Positions 45,266 to 57,673 of a stretch of DNA of 64,000 nucleotides are shown here, piece by piece. Below the pieces are notes generated by a model. It saw only the letters and a program-made list of their open reading frames with translations, did not search any database and was not told the DNA's origin. The stretch's first letter is position 1, and every line of letters starts with the position of its first letter. The position numbers and the translations under genes were made by a program. The DNA lies in assembly GCA_010405405.1 (NCBI GenBank), contig MU004232.1:1817481-1881480 (forward strand), in the 5' to 3' direction. Source of the stretch: Microthyrium microscopicum (Eukaryota > Ascomycota > Dothideomycetes > Microthyriales > Microthyriaceae).

Positions 45266-46047
45266 GGTTTCCTGCAGTGACTGATATTGAGTTAATTTGC
45301 TGAAGTCTTTTTGAACGGGGACTTGATGGAGTGGGTGTTATGAGCATGACCAGAGGCACGGATGAGGCTGAAAATTGACATCACAATTGACCATTGACGT
45401 CACGACTCTCGATCGCGTCCCAAAGAGGAAAGAACGCGTGAAGGACGCGATCATAACCAGCTGCCGTGTACACACGTTCTTTTTTAGGCCTTTCTGGAAA
45501 GCTGGCGATAAAGTTGATTCAAGGTGTTTTTCATGGCGAATGCATACGAGAAATGCTTAATTTGACTCGTTGGACGGTGGATACCGGCAGTGGTCGATTG
45601 GATGGATGCGAGATTCAGACGCGGCAATTCATGTTTGCAGACATATTCCCCCCATTTTCTATTGTAGTGCCTTTTCACCACAGCAATCCGTATGCTTGAT
45701 TGATAAAGATCGAATCTCTTGCTAGGATTCACAGGGTACTTTGGAAGCGATTGATGATGGAGCGTATATTGATGCTTAGTAAGCATTCTCTAACTTCACC
45801 TCTTGTCGAAGCAGGCGATCTGGCGTGACTTGTACAGTTTAGATACGCAGTCGGCAAGAACGCGTTTATCATAAATGAGATCTAGTCGTTCAGAATGCTA
45901 TCCGGGTCTTACAGTCTCGAACCCATGGAGCTTTGATCATGCTATACGTGACTCGTTAAATCATATAAGAGGACCGCCATGGGGCTCATTCGATTCCTCG
46001 TACAATCGGTTAATCTCTGGACACCAAACCTTCCAATAGATCATAAC
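45266..46047. other. Divergent promoter region
   Basis: 782 bp between the BTB-like gene (minus) and the hydrolase gene (plus). ACGCGT, the MCB-type cell-cycle box of yeasts, occurs at 45,434-45,439 and 45,860-45,865. Two hits of a 6-mer are weak evidence. No coding sequence was recognised. Confidence 0.55.
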
Positions 46048-48751
46048 ATGTCAAAGCCGACAGTCCAGTTCTCTCAATCATGGGACGTTCTAGCCCCATT
46101 CCAGATAGGCACCAGAGGTACCTCTCCCTAGCTCAACCTTCAACCCTTTCAGCCATACTAACAGCCATACCAGAAGCTTCATGGGGCGCGGACCCGCTCG
46201 AATATCACGGCGGCTTCTCTTCACTCAAGCCCAGCTCCAGCGCCACATTCCCCAGCGCACTAGGCAAAGATGGACGAGCTCGCTGGTCGCGCTTCGATGC
46301 CAAGAGCATCACATCAAGCGGTAATGCATCCAAAGCCTTCCTCGATATCAACCTTCCTGATGCTGCAGACTGGAAGTTTCTGCAGCAGGTGTATGGCTGG
46401 GCAGGCATGCAATGGCAAGGCTGGATGCGTGGAGAACTGACTGTGCAAGCGAAGACCGAGGGAGAGGTCACTGTGCTGATCTACGCAGAGAACGCGCTAG
46501 AGTTTGTGGTTGATGGCAAGCGTTACTTTGGCGGGGACTTCTTTGCGTACCGACGGGCGCCGGCGGTACTGAAGTTGAAGGCTGGGACGCATGTGGTGGA
46601 TGTGAGATTGGTGAGGGATGTGCGGGCCATGGGAGGCGTGGGAGAGCCGAGTATACAGATCAAAATGGAAGCGAAGGTTGCGAGGGATGAAGGGTTGGAG
46701 ATTGGGGAGGTTTTGATGCCAGATGTTGTTGCGGGGAAGTTTGCGAGCGGGTTTGGCAGTGTGACGGTGACGAATTCAGGGGAAGAGTGGGTGGATGTTG
46801 AGGTTTCAGCTAATGATGTGAGCGATCCTGATGTCGGTGGAATGAGGTTTGCTGACTGCTGTTTTAGGTACAAATCTCCTCAATTGATGAGCCTGAGAGT
46901 CAGAAAGCGCCGCTTACTCGACTTGCACCTGGGCAGACTCGACCTTTAGTATTTCATGCCGCCCTCCAGGATAAAGCCCTCCAGGAGGTGTTTTTTACAC
47001 TTGCTTCAAAGTCGCTTCAGTCGGGTAAAACGTCCAGTGTTAATGTCACCAAGAAGCTGATTCATGCTTCGATTTATGCTCCGCATAAGATCACATATCT
47101 CCATCAAAGTGGAATAGTCTCCTATTCAATTCTTCGTCCGCCATCCAAGAATGCCACTTGCTCTGCTGGCCAGCAATCGGCGCCAATTATGCTCTTCCTG
47201 CACGGAGCAGGCATAGATGCAGACAATCCAGCCGTCAAGGAAACCCTGGAAGCCGCGCCGAATTTGTGTGCCTGGTCTATCTTTCCCAGCGGTGTCACCA
47301 GCTGGTGTGGTGACGATTGGCATACATGGGGATATATGGACGTTGAAAGCACGATAGCTGCTGTGAAGGTATGGACCAAGGACCACGCATGGGAAGGCAT
47401 TGGAGTCGACACCGAAAAGCGTCTCATTGGCGGCCATTCGAACGGTGGCCAAGGAGCATGGTGGGCACTCACGCACCATCCAGGCAAGATTATTGGAGGC
47501 GCGCCTCTATCTGGCTACATGTCGATCCCGCTTTATGTTCCAACAACGCTGTGGCGTCCGGCAGACCCCTCGAAAAAGGCAGCGGTAGACTTTGCGATAG
47601 CATCGTACCGGAATGAGCTGCTGGCGGCGAATTTCGCAGGCATACCAATTATGCAACAGCACGGGGGCTCAGATGATAACGTCCCTGTATATCATTCGTC
47701 ACTAATGTATCAGCTCATCAACGAGACTGGTACATCAAGCGACTATGATGTCCTTGAAGGCAAACCGCATTGGTGGGATGGAATAGCCACTGAGACCAAT
47801 CTTCAGAAATTCTATAACAAAGTTTTGGCCAATCCTCGAATCCCGACTCTGCAGGAGGTGGAACATTTCGAGATTATTGCGGCTGACCCTGGCGAAATGA
47901 GTGGCAGGTTTGGCATCAGAGTCTTGTATTTGCAAGAGCAAGGACGGCTTGGGAAGTTGAAAATCAGCCGGAACAAGATACGCAATACATGGCGCTTTGT
48001 ACCAGAGAATATTATGGTGATGGAGATTGAGGCCGACTCGGGAATTGGCAGTGTGCTCATTGAGGACTTTTCTACCCCGGAGGATCGAGAATTTGAGAAG
48101 AGTGGCGGCAAGAGAGTCTTTCGACGACAGCGCGAATCTGGTGTATGGACAGTTTCTACCGATCCAGCGTATCCTCCAACTCGGGCGCTCGATCAATTCG
48201 GTGGTCTAACGGCAATACTGCGTGGTCCAAAGCAGCCCTTCATTATTCATGCGGTTAACGACATGCTGTTCGATCTTGCATTGCAAGTCTCCCGGAACCT
48301 CAACAACTACCTTGCTGCCAACACAGACATCAAAACACCTTCCAGCGGTAATCGATCAACCCCCAATGGACACAAGATCACTCTAGCCCTTGGATCGGAG
48401 CTTCCACCAGTTGACTTTCAATTTCCCGAGGGTGTAGAGTTTCCAGTTCGCGTCAGTCCGCGGAATAGCTCTCATCTGGAATTTCGGTCCCCTTCTGGCC
48501 GATGGCGACCTGCGGTCCCAGATCAAGGGGAGGTGGGTGCAATATTTCTCCGGCCAAGCAAGCAGCATGGCTTGGAACTGGTGATTTGGGGATCGAATCT
48601 TGGACTGGCTGAACAAGCCGCTCGCCTCGTGCCAATGATCACTGGGACAGGTCAACCGGACTGGATATTATGTCAGAAAGAGATGAAGTGGAAAGGACTT
48701 GATGGTTGCGAAGTTGGCTGGTTCAATGCTTGGTGGGAGATTCAAGAATGA
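46048..48751 (+). CDS. Large alpha/beta-hydrolase (prolyl-oligopeptidase-like fungal family)
   Basis: Three exons (46,048-46,117; 46,174-46,817; 46,868-48,751) give 865 aa. I start at 46,048 because it yields SWDVLAPFQIGTREASWGADPLEYHGGF, the conserved opening of this fungal family. The longest open frame begins 32 nt later in another frame and misses it. The N-terminal part (about 1-270) looks beta-rich. From about 340 comes an alpha/beta-hydrolase: LFLHGAG as oxyanion region, the nucleophile elbow GGHSNGG (Ser at about 429), HGGSDDNVP with the acid, and a KPHWW His. A C-terminal beta-domain of some 300 residues follows. No clear signal peptide is seen. Homologues are annotated as peptidase or esterase, with unknown substrate. 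The second intron uses GTGAGC and TTTTAG and restores EVSANDVQISSIDEPE. Confidence 0.88.
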
Positions 48752-49857
48752 AGAGTTATTGCGACTTGATACTCTTTCGCCGTCTCCGACTCTCGCAACA
48801 CTGCTCTCATACTTGTCACCAACACGGCCACGCTCCCAGCTCAGTTGATGAAGGCCCAAGCGCACTTGCTTCCACATCAATTTCTGACGTAACTAGATCT
48901 TGATCATGGACATCGCTCCTTCGAATCTCAGCCTTATACAGTCCGTGCGTTAGCTTTGGGGAAGGAGCGAGTATCAACACCCGGTGCAACAACACCCGTT
49001 CTTTCCTCACCTCGAGATCGCGATCATGCTGTTCCTGCCGTTCAAGAGTTTGTTGTGATTGCTTTGGTGTTTTGGCCTGGTCGCGTTCCAGTTCTGGTCA
49101 CCGTCCGCCTTTGCCTCTTGCTATCACCAACCTCTCCCCATCACTCTACCTTCAAATCGCACCCTATCTGCCATCCGCAACTGGATTCTTGCCTTAGACT
49201 GCTCTTGCTCTTGTTGCTCTTGCCATTCTCGTGGCATTAACCTGCTCTTGGTCAAGTCACAAGCGCTGCCTAGTCCCCGGTTGGTGCTCGAGCTCCCACC
49301 GAGATTTAGTATTTCAGTCCTTGAACTCGAGCTCATCCTGCTCTTCTTCACACCACCTTTCCCTACAAATCCATTTCCATCTCCATCCTTTCTGCCTTGC
49401 CATCATCCTCTTGCTCTTTGCCTGTTCTCATTTCTCTACCTGTCAACATACCTGCTCTCATTTGGGTACGGGCTTCTCTGCCTCCGCCTTCATTCTGACC
49501 GTTTGGGCCCTTGTTGACTTCCAAAACGCCTCACATCCAACTCCATTTTCACCCAGCAGCTTCCTAAAATCTTGTAAGTCCGAGCCAACTCGCGTGCGCC
49601 GTCACCTTCACCTTTCCTTGACATCTTGTTTGTCAATCTTTCTCCCTTTACCTCATCTTGCTCTCAATCTTTGTCTTTCATCATCTGCACTACATTCACC
49701 ACCTCTTGTTTGGATCCAATCCCGCTCATTTCGAAAGGTTTTGCAACCGATTAATTCCACAATCACTGTCTACTTTTTATACTACAGCCACAAGCATAAT
49801 CAAACTAACACTGCCTATCAGTATCATTGTGTTCTTTGATTGCTGACTGCCATCATC
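48752..49857 (+). promoter_or_regulatory. Promoter and long pyrimidine-rich leader of the PUF gene
   Basis: From about 49,000 to 49,857 the plus strand is strongly C/T-rich with several upstream ATGs and short open frames. No protein domain is visible. It looks like a long 5' leader of the downstream PUF gene. A GTAAGT at 49,576 could start a leader intron ending near CTACAG at about 49,788. Long structured or uORF-bearing leaders are common for RNA-binding regulators in fungi. Confidence 0.5.
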
Positions 49858-52121
49858 ATGGACAACAACTCTGACTCTCAGGGTGAACGCGGCAAAGACC
49901 AGCGTCGCCGCATTCCGTTTGCTCGCAACAACAGCGCCTATGCTGATCTTACTCCACCATCGGGCTTAGTTGGTCTTGGTCGGGATTCCAGCCTCCACAA
50001 TCTTCAATCTATGCTCGGACAGTACAACAATATGGCTTCACCTTATGAGCCCAACGGCGGTGGAGTTTCTCTTACTCCAGCCCAAGCTGCTACTGGTTCC
50101 TTGTCTGGGATCGGCAACGGTGGATCGTTCGAAACTCAGTCCAACAACTCAAGCCATAGCGGCCACGAAGATGAGCTTGTCATGTTACGTCGCAAGCTCG
50201 AGGATGAAAAGCGTGAAAAGCAAATGCTGCAAGATGAATTGATGAAGAAAGATCGAGAAGTGCATCAAGCTCGCATTCATCAAAACGTTATGGCTCCATT
50301 CCTAGGTCCTTCAGATCCAATTGGAACTGGTCACCCATCTGCTTCCGAGACTCTACCAAACATGTTCGCCAACCTCAATTTCCGTAATTCTGGTCCTGAA
50401 CCACCCATGCCCTCCCCACTTGGTCGCGATTTCAACTCTGTGAAGCATATCTGGGATGGATCCAATGACAGCACTTCATCTCTTGGTTCAGCCCAGAATG
50501 GTCAAGCCATGTATCCGTCAAACAATCCGGGCATGGCTCCCGGATCCTGGATCAATTCTCGTAATGCCCTTCAAGGTATTCCCAACGGCTCTCAATATAC
50601 CAGCAATATGCAGGCTTACAACATGCAATTCGAAAACGGTACGAACAACACTCGCAATGGCACCATCAATGCTGGCGATGGGGCCAAGACATTTTCCCGT
50701 CGAGGGGTCATTCCTTCCATTCGTACTGATCTTGCTGGTCCCAACTCGATTTTCAACATGCCGGCACCATCTCCCAATGGACTCTATCCAGGCATAGGAA
50801 TGCCAGACACTCCAATGACTCCTAGCCAGGGTCAGTACCGTCTGTCTCCGACTGCCAATGAGTTCAATGCAAACGGGCGTGGCAACTGGGCACCGCAGAT
50901 GAGCTCTGCTCAGGGTCAGCTCACCATGCGTAGAAACTATGGTGCTCGTGCCCCGGCCACACCAACTGCTGACAACGACTGGGAAGCGTCTGTCCACAAA
51001 ATTGTCACAGCATCCGATCAGCAGCAATCCATCTTTATGCAACAAAAGATCAAATCTGCAGGCTTCGAGGAGAAATATCGTATGTGCGAAGCCATCGTTG
51101 GTCAATGTCTTGCGTTGGCTAGCAACCGCTTTGGAAACTTTCTTGTTCAGCGCTGTCTCGAACACGGCACTCCGGAGCAGATTGTTGCCGTTGCTAAGGC
51201 TCTTTGTACTCACATTGTCCAGCTAAGTAAAGACTCATTCGGTTGTCATGTCATCCAGAAAGCTTTCGACATTGTACCAGAGCAGTACAAAGCCACATTC
51301 GTCAACGAAATGCTCACAGATATTCGCCAAACTGTTGTCCACCGTTATGCTTGTCACGTCTGGCAAAAGCTCTTTGAGCTTCGTTGGAAATTTGATCCTC
51401 CTCAGATCATGATCACTGTCAACATGGAGCTAGATGGTAACTGGACCGATGTTGCCATGGGAGAGACGGGTAGTTTGGTTGTCCAGAATATCTTTGAGAA
51501 TTGTCTTGACGATGATAAGCGCCCATGCATTGAAGAAGTTCTTCAGAACATTGACACTATTTCTCGTGGCCAGTTTGGCAACTGGTGCATCCAGCACATT
51601 TGCGAAAATGGTGCTGATGCTGACCGCGACCGCGCTATCGGTCACATTCTCTCTCATGCTGCTGATTATTCCACTGATCAGTACGCCTCAAAGGTTGTCG
51701 AAAAATGTCTCAAGGTTGGCGGTTCCGATTTCCTCGAGGAATACTTGAACGAAGTCTGCGAACAAGCTACCGGTCGTACTCGTAGCGCTCTCATCGATAT
51801 TGCAAGCGATCAGTACGGCAACTATCTCATTCAGTGGGTCATCTCCAACTCTAGTCCTGAGCATCGTGATCGGGTCATTTCTCAAATTCGGTAAGTCCTT
51901 CAATCCTTTTCCACTGACAGATACTAATCAGTTGTAGTAAACATATGGTGTCTCTTCGTGGTTCCAAATATGGATCTCGTGTTGCAATGCTCTGCACCAA
52001 TCCTCAATCTCATACCCGTCCTGGTCCACCAGCCGGCCTTCCAGCGGCTACTCGATACAACAACGGCGGTAACTACAATTCCACACGTGGAGGCGGCAGC
52101 AATAATGGCTACCGCAACTAG
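49858..52121 (+). CDS. Pumilio/PUF-family RNA-binding protein
   Basis: Two exons (49,858-51,890; 51,938-52,121) give 738 aa. PUF proteins bind UGUA-type elements in 3' UTRs and repress, destabilise or localise mRNAs. The first 400 residues are Asn/Ser/Gly/Pro-rich and disordered, with a short coiled coil (about 103-138, MLRRKLEDEKREKQMLQDEL) and an RRGVIPSIRTDL block. The Pumilio homology domain follows from about 405 to 710, with repeats such as SNRFGNFLVQRCLEHG, DSFGCHVIQKAFDIV, HRYACHVWQKLFEL, ETGSLVVQNIFENCL, GQFGNWCIQHICENG, DQYASKVVEKCL and DQYGNYLIQWVI. The divergent repeat motifs (HRYACHVWQ, ETGSLVV) set it apart from the Puf3/Puf4 types. The tail is Gly/Asn-rich. The intron splits an Arg codon (GTAAGT, TTGTAG). 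The ATG chosen opens MDNNSDSQGERGK. Confidence 0.93.
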
Positions 52122-53885
52122 ATTTTCCAATCTTACGGCTTTCTTGACGACCAATTTTCAGGCGTTTTTCTGCCACGGTCTGGAAAGATGTCACATTTAC
52201 AACACTTTTGCCTAGCAGCCTCTTGGATTGAGCGGACGCCTATTGTCCATGATGAGCATTGCTGACCTTTTGTCTTTAATGTCTACATCAAACATACTCG
52301 CAGCGTTTTTCGGTCTTCACTTTGCAACTGGACCCTCTTATTCTCGGTATTCTCAAAACATTCCACTCGGCTGCAGATGTTACGACACATGTTGAAGGAA
52401 CCACACAGTCACTAATACTCTTCTGATCACCACCCACCATGTTTTCTTTATCGGCAACCCACTTGTTTCATTCGCATGATTACCCACTTTGAGACTATAC
52501 TTGTGTATACTCCACTTCTGCTTCCATTCGGATCAAGAAGACATTCTGTTGTTTCATTACATTGCGTGGCGTTGTTGAAAAGAATTTACCAAAAGTTTTT
52601 CCCCGACAAAAAATCCTACAACAAAGATCAACCCAAAGCCCATTGCTACCTGTCAATCAGCAAAATCATTCTCTGCAGCTCTAATCACCTTGGACCTCAC
52701 GGTGTGGACGACATGGCTGAAGACTTGGATTTTGGCTTCCTCTCTGTATCTGGACTTGACTTGTGCTGTCAACCTGGATTCTCTGGCAGCCTTTATTTCC
52801 TATCTTTGGCATCTTGCTGAGCCTTGAACTCCACCCCTCCTCGAATATACGAGTTGCGCTCGAAGCTCTTGGGTTGTCTTCTATGTTGGTTGGTTTTTGC
52901 TTTGCTCTTTCTTTTTATACCTTTTGCTACCACACGAATACCCCAGCATTTCCCTCACAACCACTTTGCGACTGGCTTCTTTTAATGCACACCACATCCC
53001 TAATATTCCCACGGAAAAATCAGCAACAATTCGGTCACCTTCTCACCTTTCATGGGTAATATGCGGAGGATTGGGCTTGTCTTGTTATGCGCGGTTTTTC
53101 TTTTTTTGTTCTTATTACACTGTGTCCTTGGATCAACCTTGGTGTTTGTTTGTTTGATAGACTTGGGTCGGATGGCTGGCTGCTTTTGGGCTGGTCGGAT
53201 GGCTGGGTTTGATAGTTGTAGTTGCGTAGGATCGAATCAAATTTATGTATAAAAATGGGCTCTTTTGGATGTGATGACTTGGTGGATTGGTTGAGGAGTG
53301 TCGATGCTGGCTGTTGCGTTTCGATGTGCTCCTGAGCTTGCTTTGCTGTGTTGTTTGGATGAGGCCGGGCTTCTTGAGATCGCCAGATGAATAATTGGAT
53401 GCGGTTGATGCTGGGATGAGATTCATTGTCTCTAGTATAATTCAAAGCCTTGTTCGAACAGCGCCAGGCTTGAATGTCAAATCTTTTAGTCTTTCAAGCT
53501 TCTTGTCAAAGACAAGACGCTACGCCTGAATACTCGAGTGCAAGAGTCTTGTTTGAACATTGTCATTAAGTTAATACCCTCACGTCACATACCCGCCTTT
53601 GCCCGAAAGTCTACAATACAGAGCCACATAGCCAAAGGCTGCCATTACATACAACAACGGCTACGATATATTTCCCCAAGAGAATATCTCGCCCATCATT
53701 CAAAACGCTCATAACTCATACACTCTTCTTTTCCAACCCACCACCTCTGCCTCCACTATCGTTAATCACCACCGCTCTCCATCACCAACTCCATCTCTCT
53801 ACCATGCTCGCCTTTCTGTCTTCTCAGCACCCTCTCCCCATCCACATCACCTCCTCCACCAAATATCCCCCCTCGCACGAGAACA
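52122..53885. other. Long 3' flank of the PUF gene and convergent intergenic DNA
   Basis: About 1.76 kb, T-rich on the plus strand for the first kilobase, with no supported coding frame on either strand. A 14-bp word GGTCGGATGGCTGG occurs twice near 53,166-53,211. A long 3' UTR for the PUF mRNA would fit, but no transcript end can be seen. The right part is the 3' flank of the methyltransferase-like gene. Confidence 0.5.
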
Positions 53886-56172
53886 CTAAAACTCGCGCCC
53901 AGCCCTCTCCTCCGCACCCTCATCTTCCTTCACCGCAATAAGCACACCGACATCCCATCCCGTTCCCCACTCTACACACTCTTCTAGTATCTCGCTGTCC
54001 TCCCACCACCATTCTAGCACACCAGCTTCGCCGACACTGACGTAGGCGCCCCAACTATCTTTCCATAGCTCGCGGAGGACCATGGTGCCGATTTCGTGCG
54101 CTAGGACGTCACTGCCTGTTATGGCGGCTCCGTTTGAGTAGGCGCCATTCGAATGTCCGCTGTTGAGTGTGTTTGTGTCGATGATGGCGGCTGGAAGTCG
54201 GAGATGTCGGGTCATCTGCAGGGGACCGGGGAAACCTGTGCTTTGTGCGATGTTTGGGAGGAGAGCTGTTGGTTGCAGACAGCGGAGGTCGCGCTCGAGG
54301 TTTGGTAGGAGGTGTTGTTCTAGCCAAGTCGCGAGGCGGGGGCCTGTGGAGCCGCGGTCTGGTATGGCGTCGACGAGTCGGAGCTCGAGAGTGCCGGTTG
54401 GTTTGAGCACGCGGCGGCAGTCTGCGACTAGTGCGGGGAGGTGTGCTGCGGGGAGGAGAGAGGGGAGGCGCGCGGCGTGGATGTGGTGGACGGAGCGGGC
54501 GGCGTAGGGGAGGGAGAGGGATATGCCGTGGGTTGCTGGCGGGGGGCTGTAGCCGGTGGATGGGTAGGAGGTTGGGTGGGTGTTGTAGGTGTTGGTGTAG
54601 GCGGTTGGGTAGGTTATCGTTGGGAGGGTGTGTTGGGTTGCGGTTGGGGGTAGTGGATGGTGGGTGTCGGGATGGGAGGCTGGTTGGACTAGATGGACGA
54701 TTCGGGCGTCTGGGTGGATGTTTGCAACATGGTAGAGCTCAGCTGGACAGAGTGTTAGAACGTGTGATGAAAAAACGAAGACGAAACTTACCGATATTGC
54801 CGTCGAGTTCGATTATATTGCGACATTGTGTGAGAGAGGCGGATGGGGTGATTGGATGACGACTCGATTTGGTCCGTGAGAAACGATCGAGGATGGAGTG
54901 CTCGGCGGCATATATTGTCCAGAGCTGCTTTTCTAGCTGCATCTCGTCTCGGACAACAGGGTCGGCCGTGCTACGCCAGTCTTCGCATAGGCGATCGAGT
55001 ATGACCTTTGGGTTTGCAGTTTCCATCCGACGAACGAGACGCAGAAAGTGGTCGGCATTGGAAGTGAGAGCCTGAGTAGGCGTAGCCTGCCATTCCCGTA
55101 CTTCGTTGATGTTGCTGAGTGGCGATGAAACTCCTGCCAGAGTAGCTGGACTGGATGCTGAAGGATATGCTTCAGTTCTCACCATCTCCCATGAAGTCTG
55201 AGGCATTGGCGGTGGCGGTTGGAGATATTGGTCGTTATACTCGAACGAAGGAGGCATCGGAGAGTGTGTTCGGCCCATATGCTGGTGCTGAGGAGCTACA
55301 TAATCCAAGACTGCAGGAAATTCATGGTTTTTCGATCTTGAAGGAGTCTTGGGAGTATAATCGATAATGCGCGGTTTACTAGGCGAGCATATTCGAACAT
55401 TTCTTGTCTCTCTTTCTTGATATTGGGAATCAGATTCCCATACAGATTCGCCTATGGTAGAAGCTTCTGGTGAAGGATGCTAGTAAAGTTAGCATCGTAG
55501 ATGTGGTTTAGTGGTTTGAAATACCTGTAGCGACAAGGGAGAATATCTTTCGGGATATTGCTCTTGAACAGGTGTTGACTGTGAGCTTTGTAATGCAAGA
55601 ATCCTCTCTTTGACATCATCATATGATTGACAAAGTTCGTTAGCATCATTCTCGGCCAAGAGACGCAAGTCTCGCAAACCGCGCTCCACTTTTCTCGGTC
55701 AGTAAAGTCTGCGAAGGAGAGGCTAGTACATACACAGGACACTATCCGTGGAGATGGCCGGATTGAAGCTTTGTGCAAAGTCTTGATATACGGGACCAGG
55801 TTGGTTTTCCAGGCGCTCGGTGGACAAGGCGAATGGAGACTGGCCACGGAAGTAGACTGGCTCTCTATCCTTTTGCTGGAGAAGAGTAGGAACTCTTTCA
55901 ATCTTGAAGACCGGCTTTTCTGGGGTGATAGGCTTCTTTTTCTTTCCATTCAAGCGAGGCCGTTTGAATGCTGAAGATATTCTCTCCGAGAACGGTTTTG
56001 AGTGAGTATGGTTGTTTCTGTGGCCTGGTTGACTAGATGATACACTGCTCGGTCCACTAGAGCTGGAGGTATTACCTGCCGGCGTAGTTGAAGCTTGACG
56101 AGCTTTTCTTTGACGTCTCTCTCCAACTCGCTCCTCGGTCGTCTCTTTCCAGGACAAATCGGCGGCGAACAT
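53886..56172 (-). CDS. Methyltransferase-like protein with long disordered N terminus
   Basis: Four exons (56,172-55,734; 55,688-55,525; 55,479-54,792; 54,742-53,886) give 715 aa. The first 350 residues are Ser/Pro/basic-rich with a KKKKP cluster and a short coiled stretch (GLRDLRLLAENDANELCQSYDDVKERI), which suggests a nuclear or scaffold role. A helical region (DHFLRLVRRMETANPKVILDRL) leads into a domain with the look of a class I methyltransferase: CRNIIELDGNIAELYHVANIHPDARIVHL, LSLPYAARSVHHIHA, then VADCRRVLKPTGTLELRLVD, the usual post-motif strand of SAM enzymes. The glycine-rich SAM loop is not obvious, so activity is uncertain. Splice donors are GTATGT, GTATTT and GTAAGT. It resembles unnamed fungal methyltransferase-like proteins. 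Confidence 0.82.
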
Positions 56173-57673
56173 GGCGCAAATGAACTGGAATATGAGAGCC
56201 TAAATGGCAGCGATTACCACGTTGTGGAGCAGTAAGCTCGCCAGCCACGCAATAGATAGTGAGAAAATCCAGTCGAGTACCCAAATACTGAGAAGAAAGA
56301 TAGTGGTCGAGGAACAGAGGGTGTTAGGCTACAATGGAAGGAAGTGGGATAGCGGGCACAGCACGAGGCGCCTTCCGAACAATGAAACGGCAAGACAGAG
56401 AAATGATTGCAGATTAGAGAAGGTGCAAAGCACAGCTGGATTCAAATGCTTCAAGGTCTTTTAAACATGCAATATTCTGCAAGGCAAATGTGACCCTGCT
56501 GAGTAGACTGGAACGCTGGGAGAAGACTACGCCCTGGGAGAGAAGCATCACTTCAAGGGACTCAATTGTAAACACATGTACCTGGCTGCAAGTACATTGC
56601 TGTCTCTAGTACTCTAGAAAAGCTGAGTATTTGGGTATCTTAGCTCGCGCTCCAAGGTTGGGTGCGGTCTCTTTCGAGACTGTGGCGTTCAGTGTTCCTT
56701 TATGGGACAATGGTACTAGTTTTTGTACAACGTGGGCTGTCAATCCCAGTCTCTTCTGCAACAACATGGTGTGGCAGCAGAAGAGCCCGGTCCTAGCTGG
56801 CTGAACAGCCTTGCAGTGGTTGGAGACAAGTAACTTATGAACCACTGGCGACATGGAAGGTTATCGTGCTGCAGGCAGTCGAGTGCACCACGGTTGCTGG
56901 CTTGAAGTGACTGATACATGCGTGTATAGTCTCAGGTCAATGGACTTTGGAAGGCGAGAGAAACTACGGTAGATAACCGTACCGTCAACTTGACACAAGC
57001 CATGTGGTCTTTGATGCGGTGGATTGATTTGTAGCAACTGGGCCTGTGATCAATTGCTGTCGCCTTAGCAGACGGTGGCCCAACCATCGACTTCCTTTCA
57101 GCCTTGCATGTCGCCTTCCACGTTGAGAAAGAAGGTATAAACAGACATTTTAATCCATGGCATGAGCATGGCAGTCTGGCAGAACCCATGTGCAGATACC
57201 GCAGGAACGGCCCACGATGGAAGCTAAATAGACTAACCAGGAAGTATCGTGGGGTCCCGTCGGGAAGTAGCTACCGCCTTGTTTGTATCTCTTGATACAC
57301 TTGGTATTGTCCAATCGCTCCATATAGTAGTTGCCATGCGCGACAGAAGTCCTGACTCCTACAGTAGTAATGTATACCTAGATATGCTGCGAGGGATAAG
57401 TCGTGGCCATCGTCCTACCTAAACATGGACCTGTATCCCTGTGCGACTGCTCTACCGTGTCTTCCGAGTTGGGCGTTGATATTCAGACTTCATTGGCTCT
57501 CATTTCGTTTGTCGCACTCTTTCTTCTCTTCACCTTTCAACAAATTCTTCACACTCGTTAAAATTCCCTTAATTGCATAATTGCGCCTGCTTTGCGGGGG
57601 AACCAACGGTTTGAGGCTGCCGAATATATACCTTCCCTAGCCGCCGCAAGCCTTCTTCTACCCTCTCTTTAAC
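56173..57673. other. Divergent promoter, methyltransferase-like gene and purine permease
   Basis: 1.5 kb without a supported gene. A perfect AGATAA core (HGATAR, the AreA/Gln3 nitrogen-control site) lies at 56,971-56,976, about 700 bp from the permease start. AzgA-type genes are often under AreA, but a single 6-mer is weak. The last 100 bp before the ATG are C/T-rich, as in many fungal promoters. Confidence 0.5.

Noticed and set aside
45900-45935. tRNA-like B-box (GGTTCGAGAC on minus)
   Set aside because: No pairing T stem, no A box at the right distance, no cloverleaf could be drawn.
54431-54859. Gly/Arg-rich plus-strand frame
   Set aside because: Shadow of the Pro/Thr/His-rich exon of the methyltransferase-like gene on the other strand.
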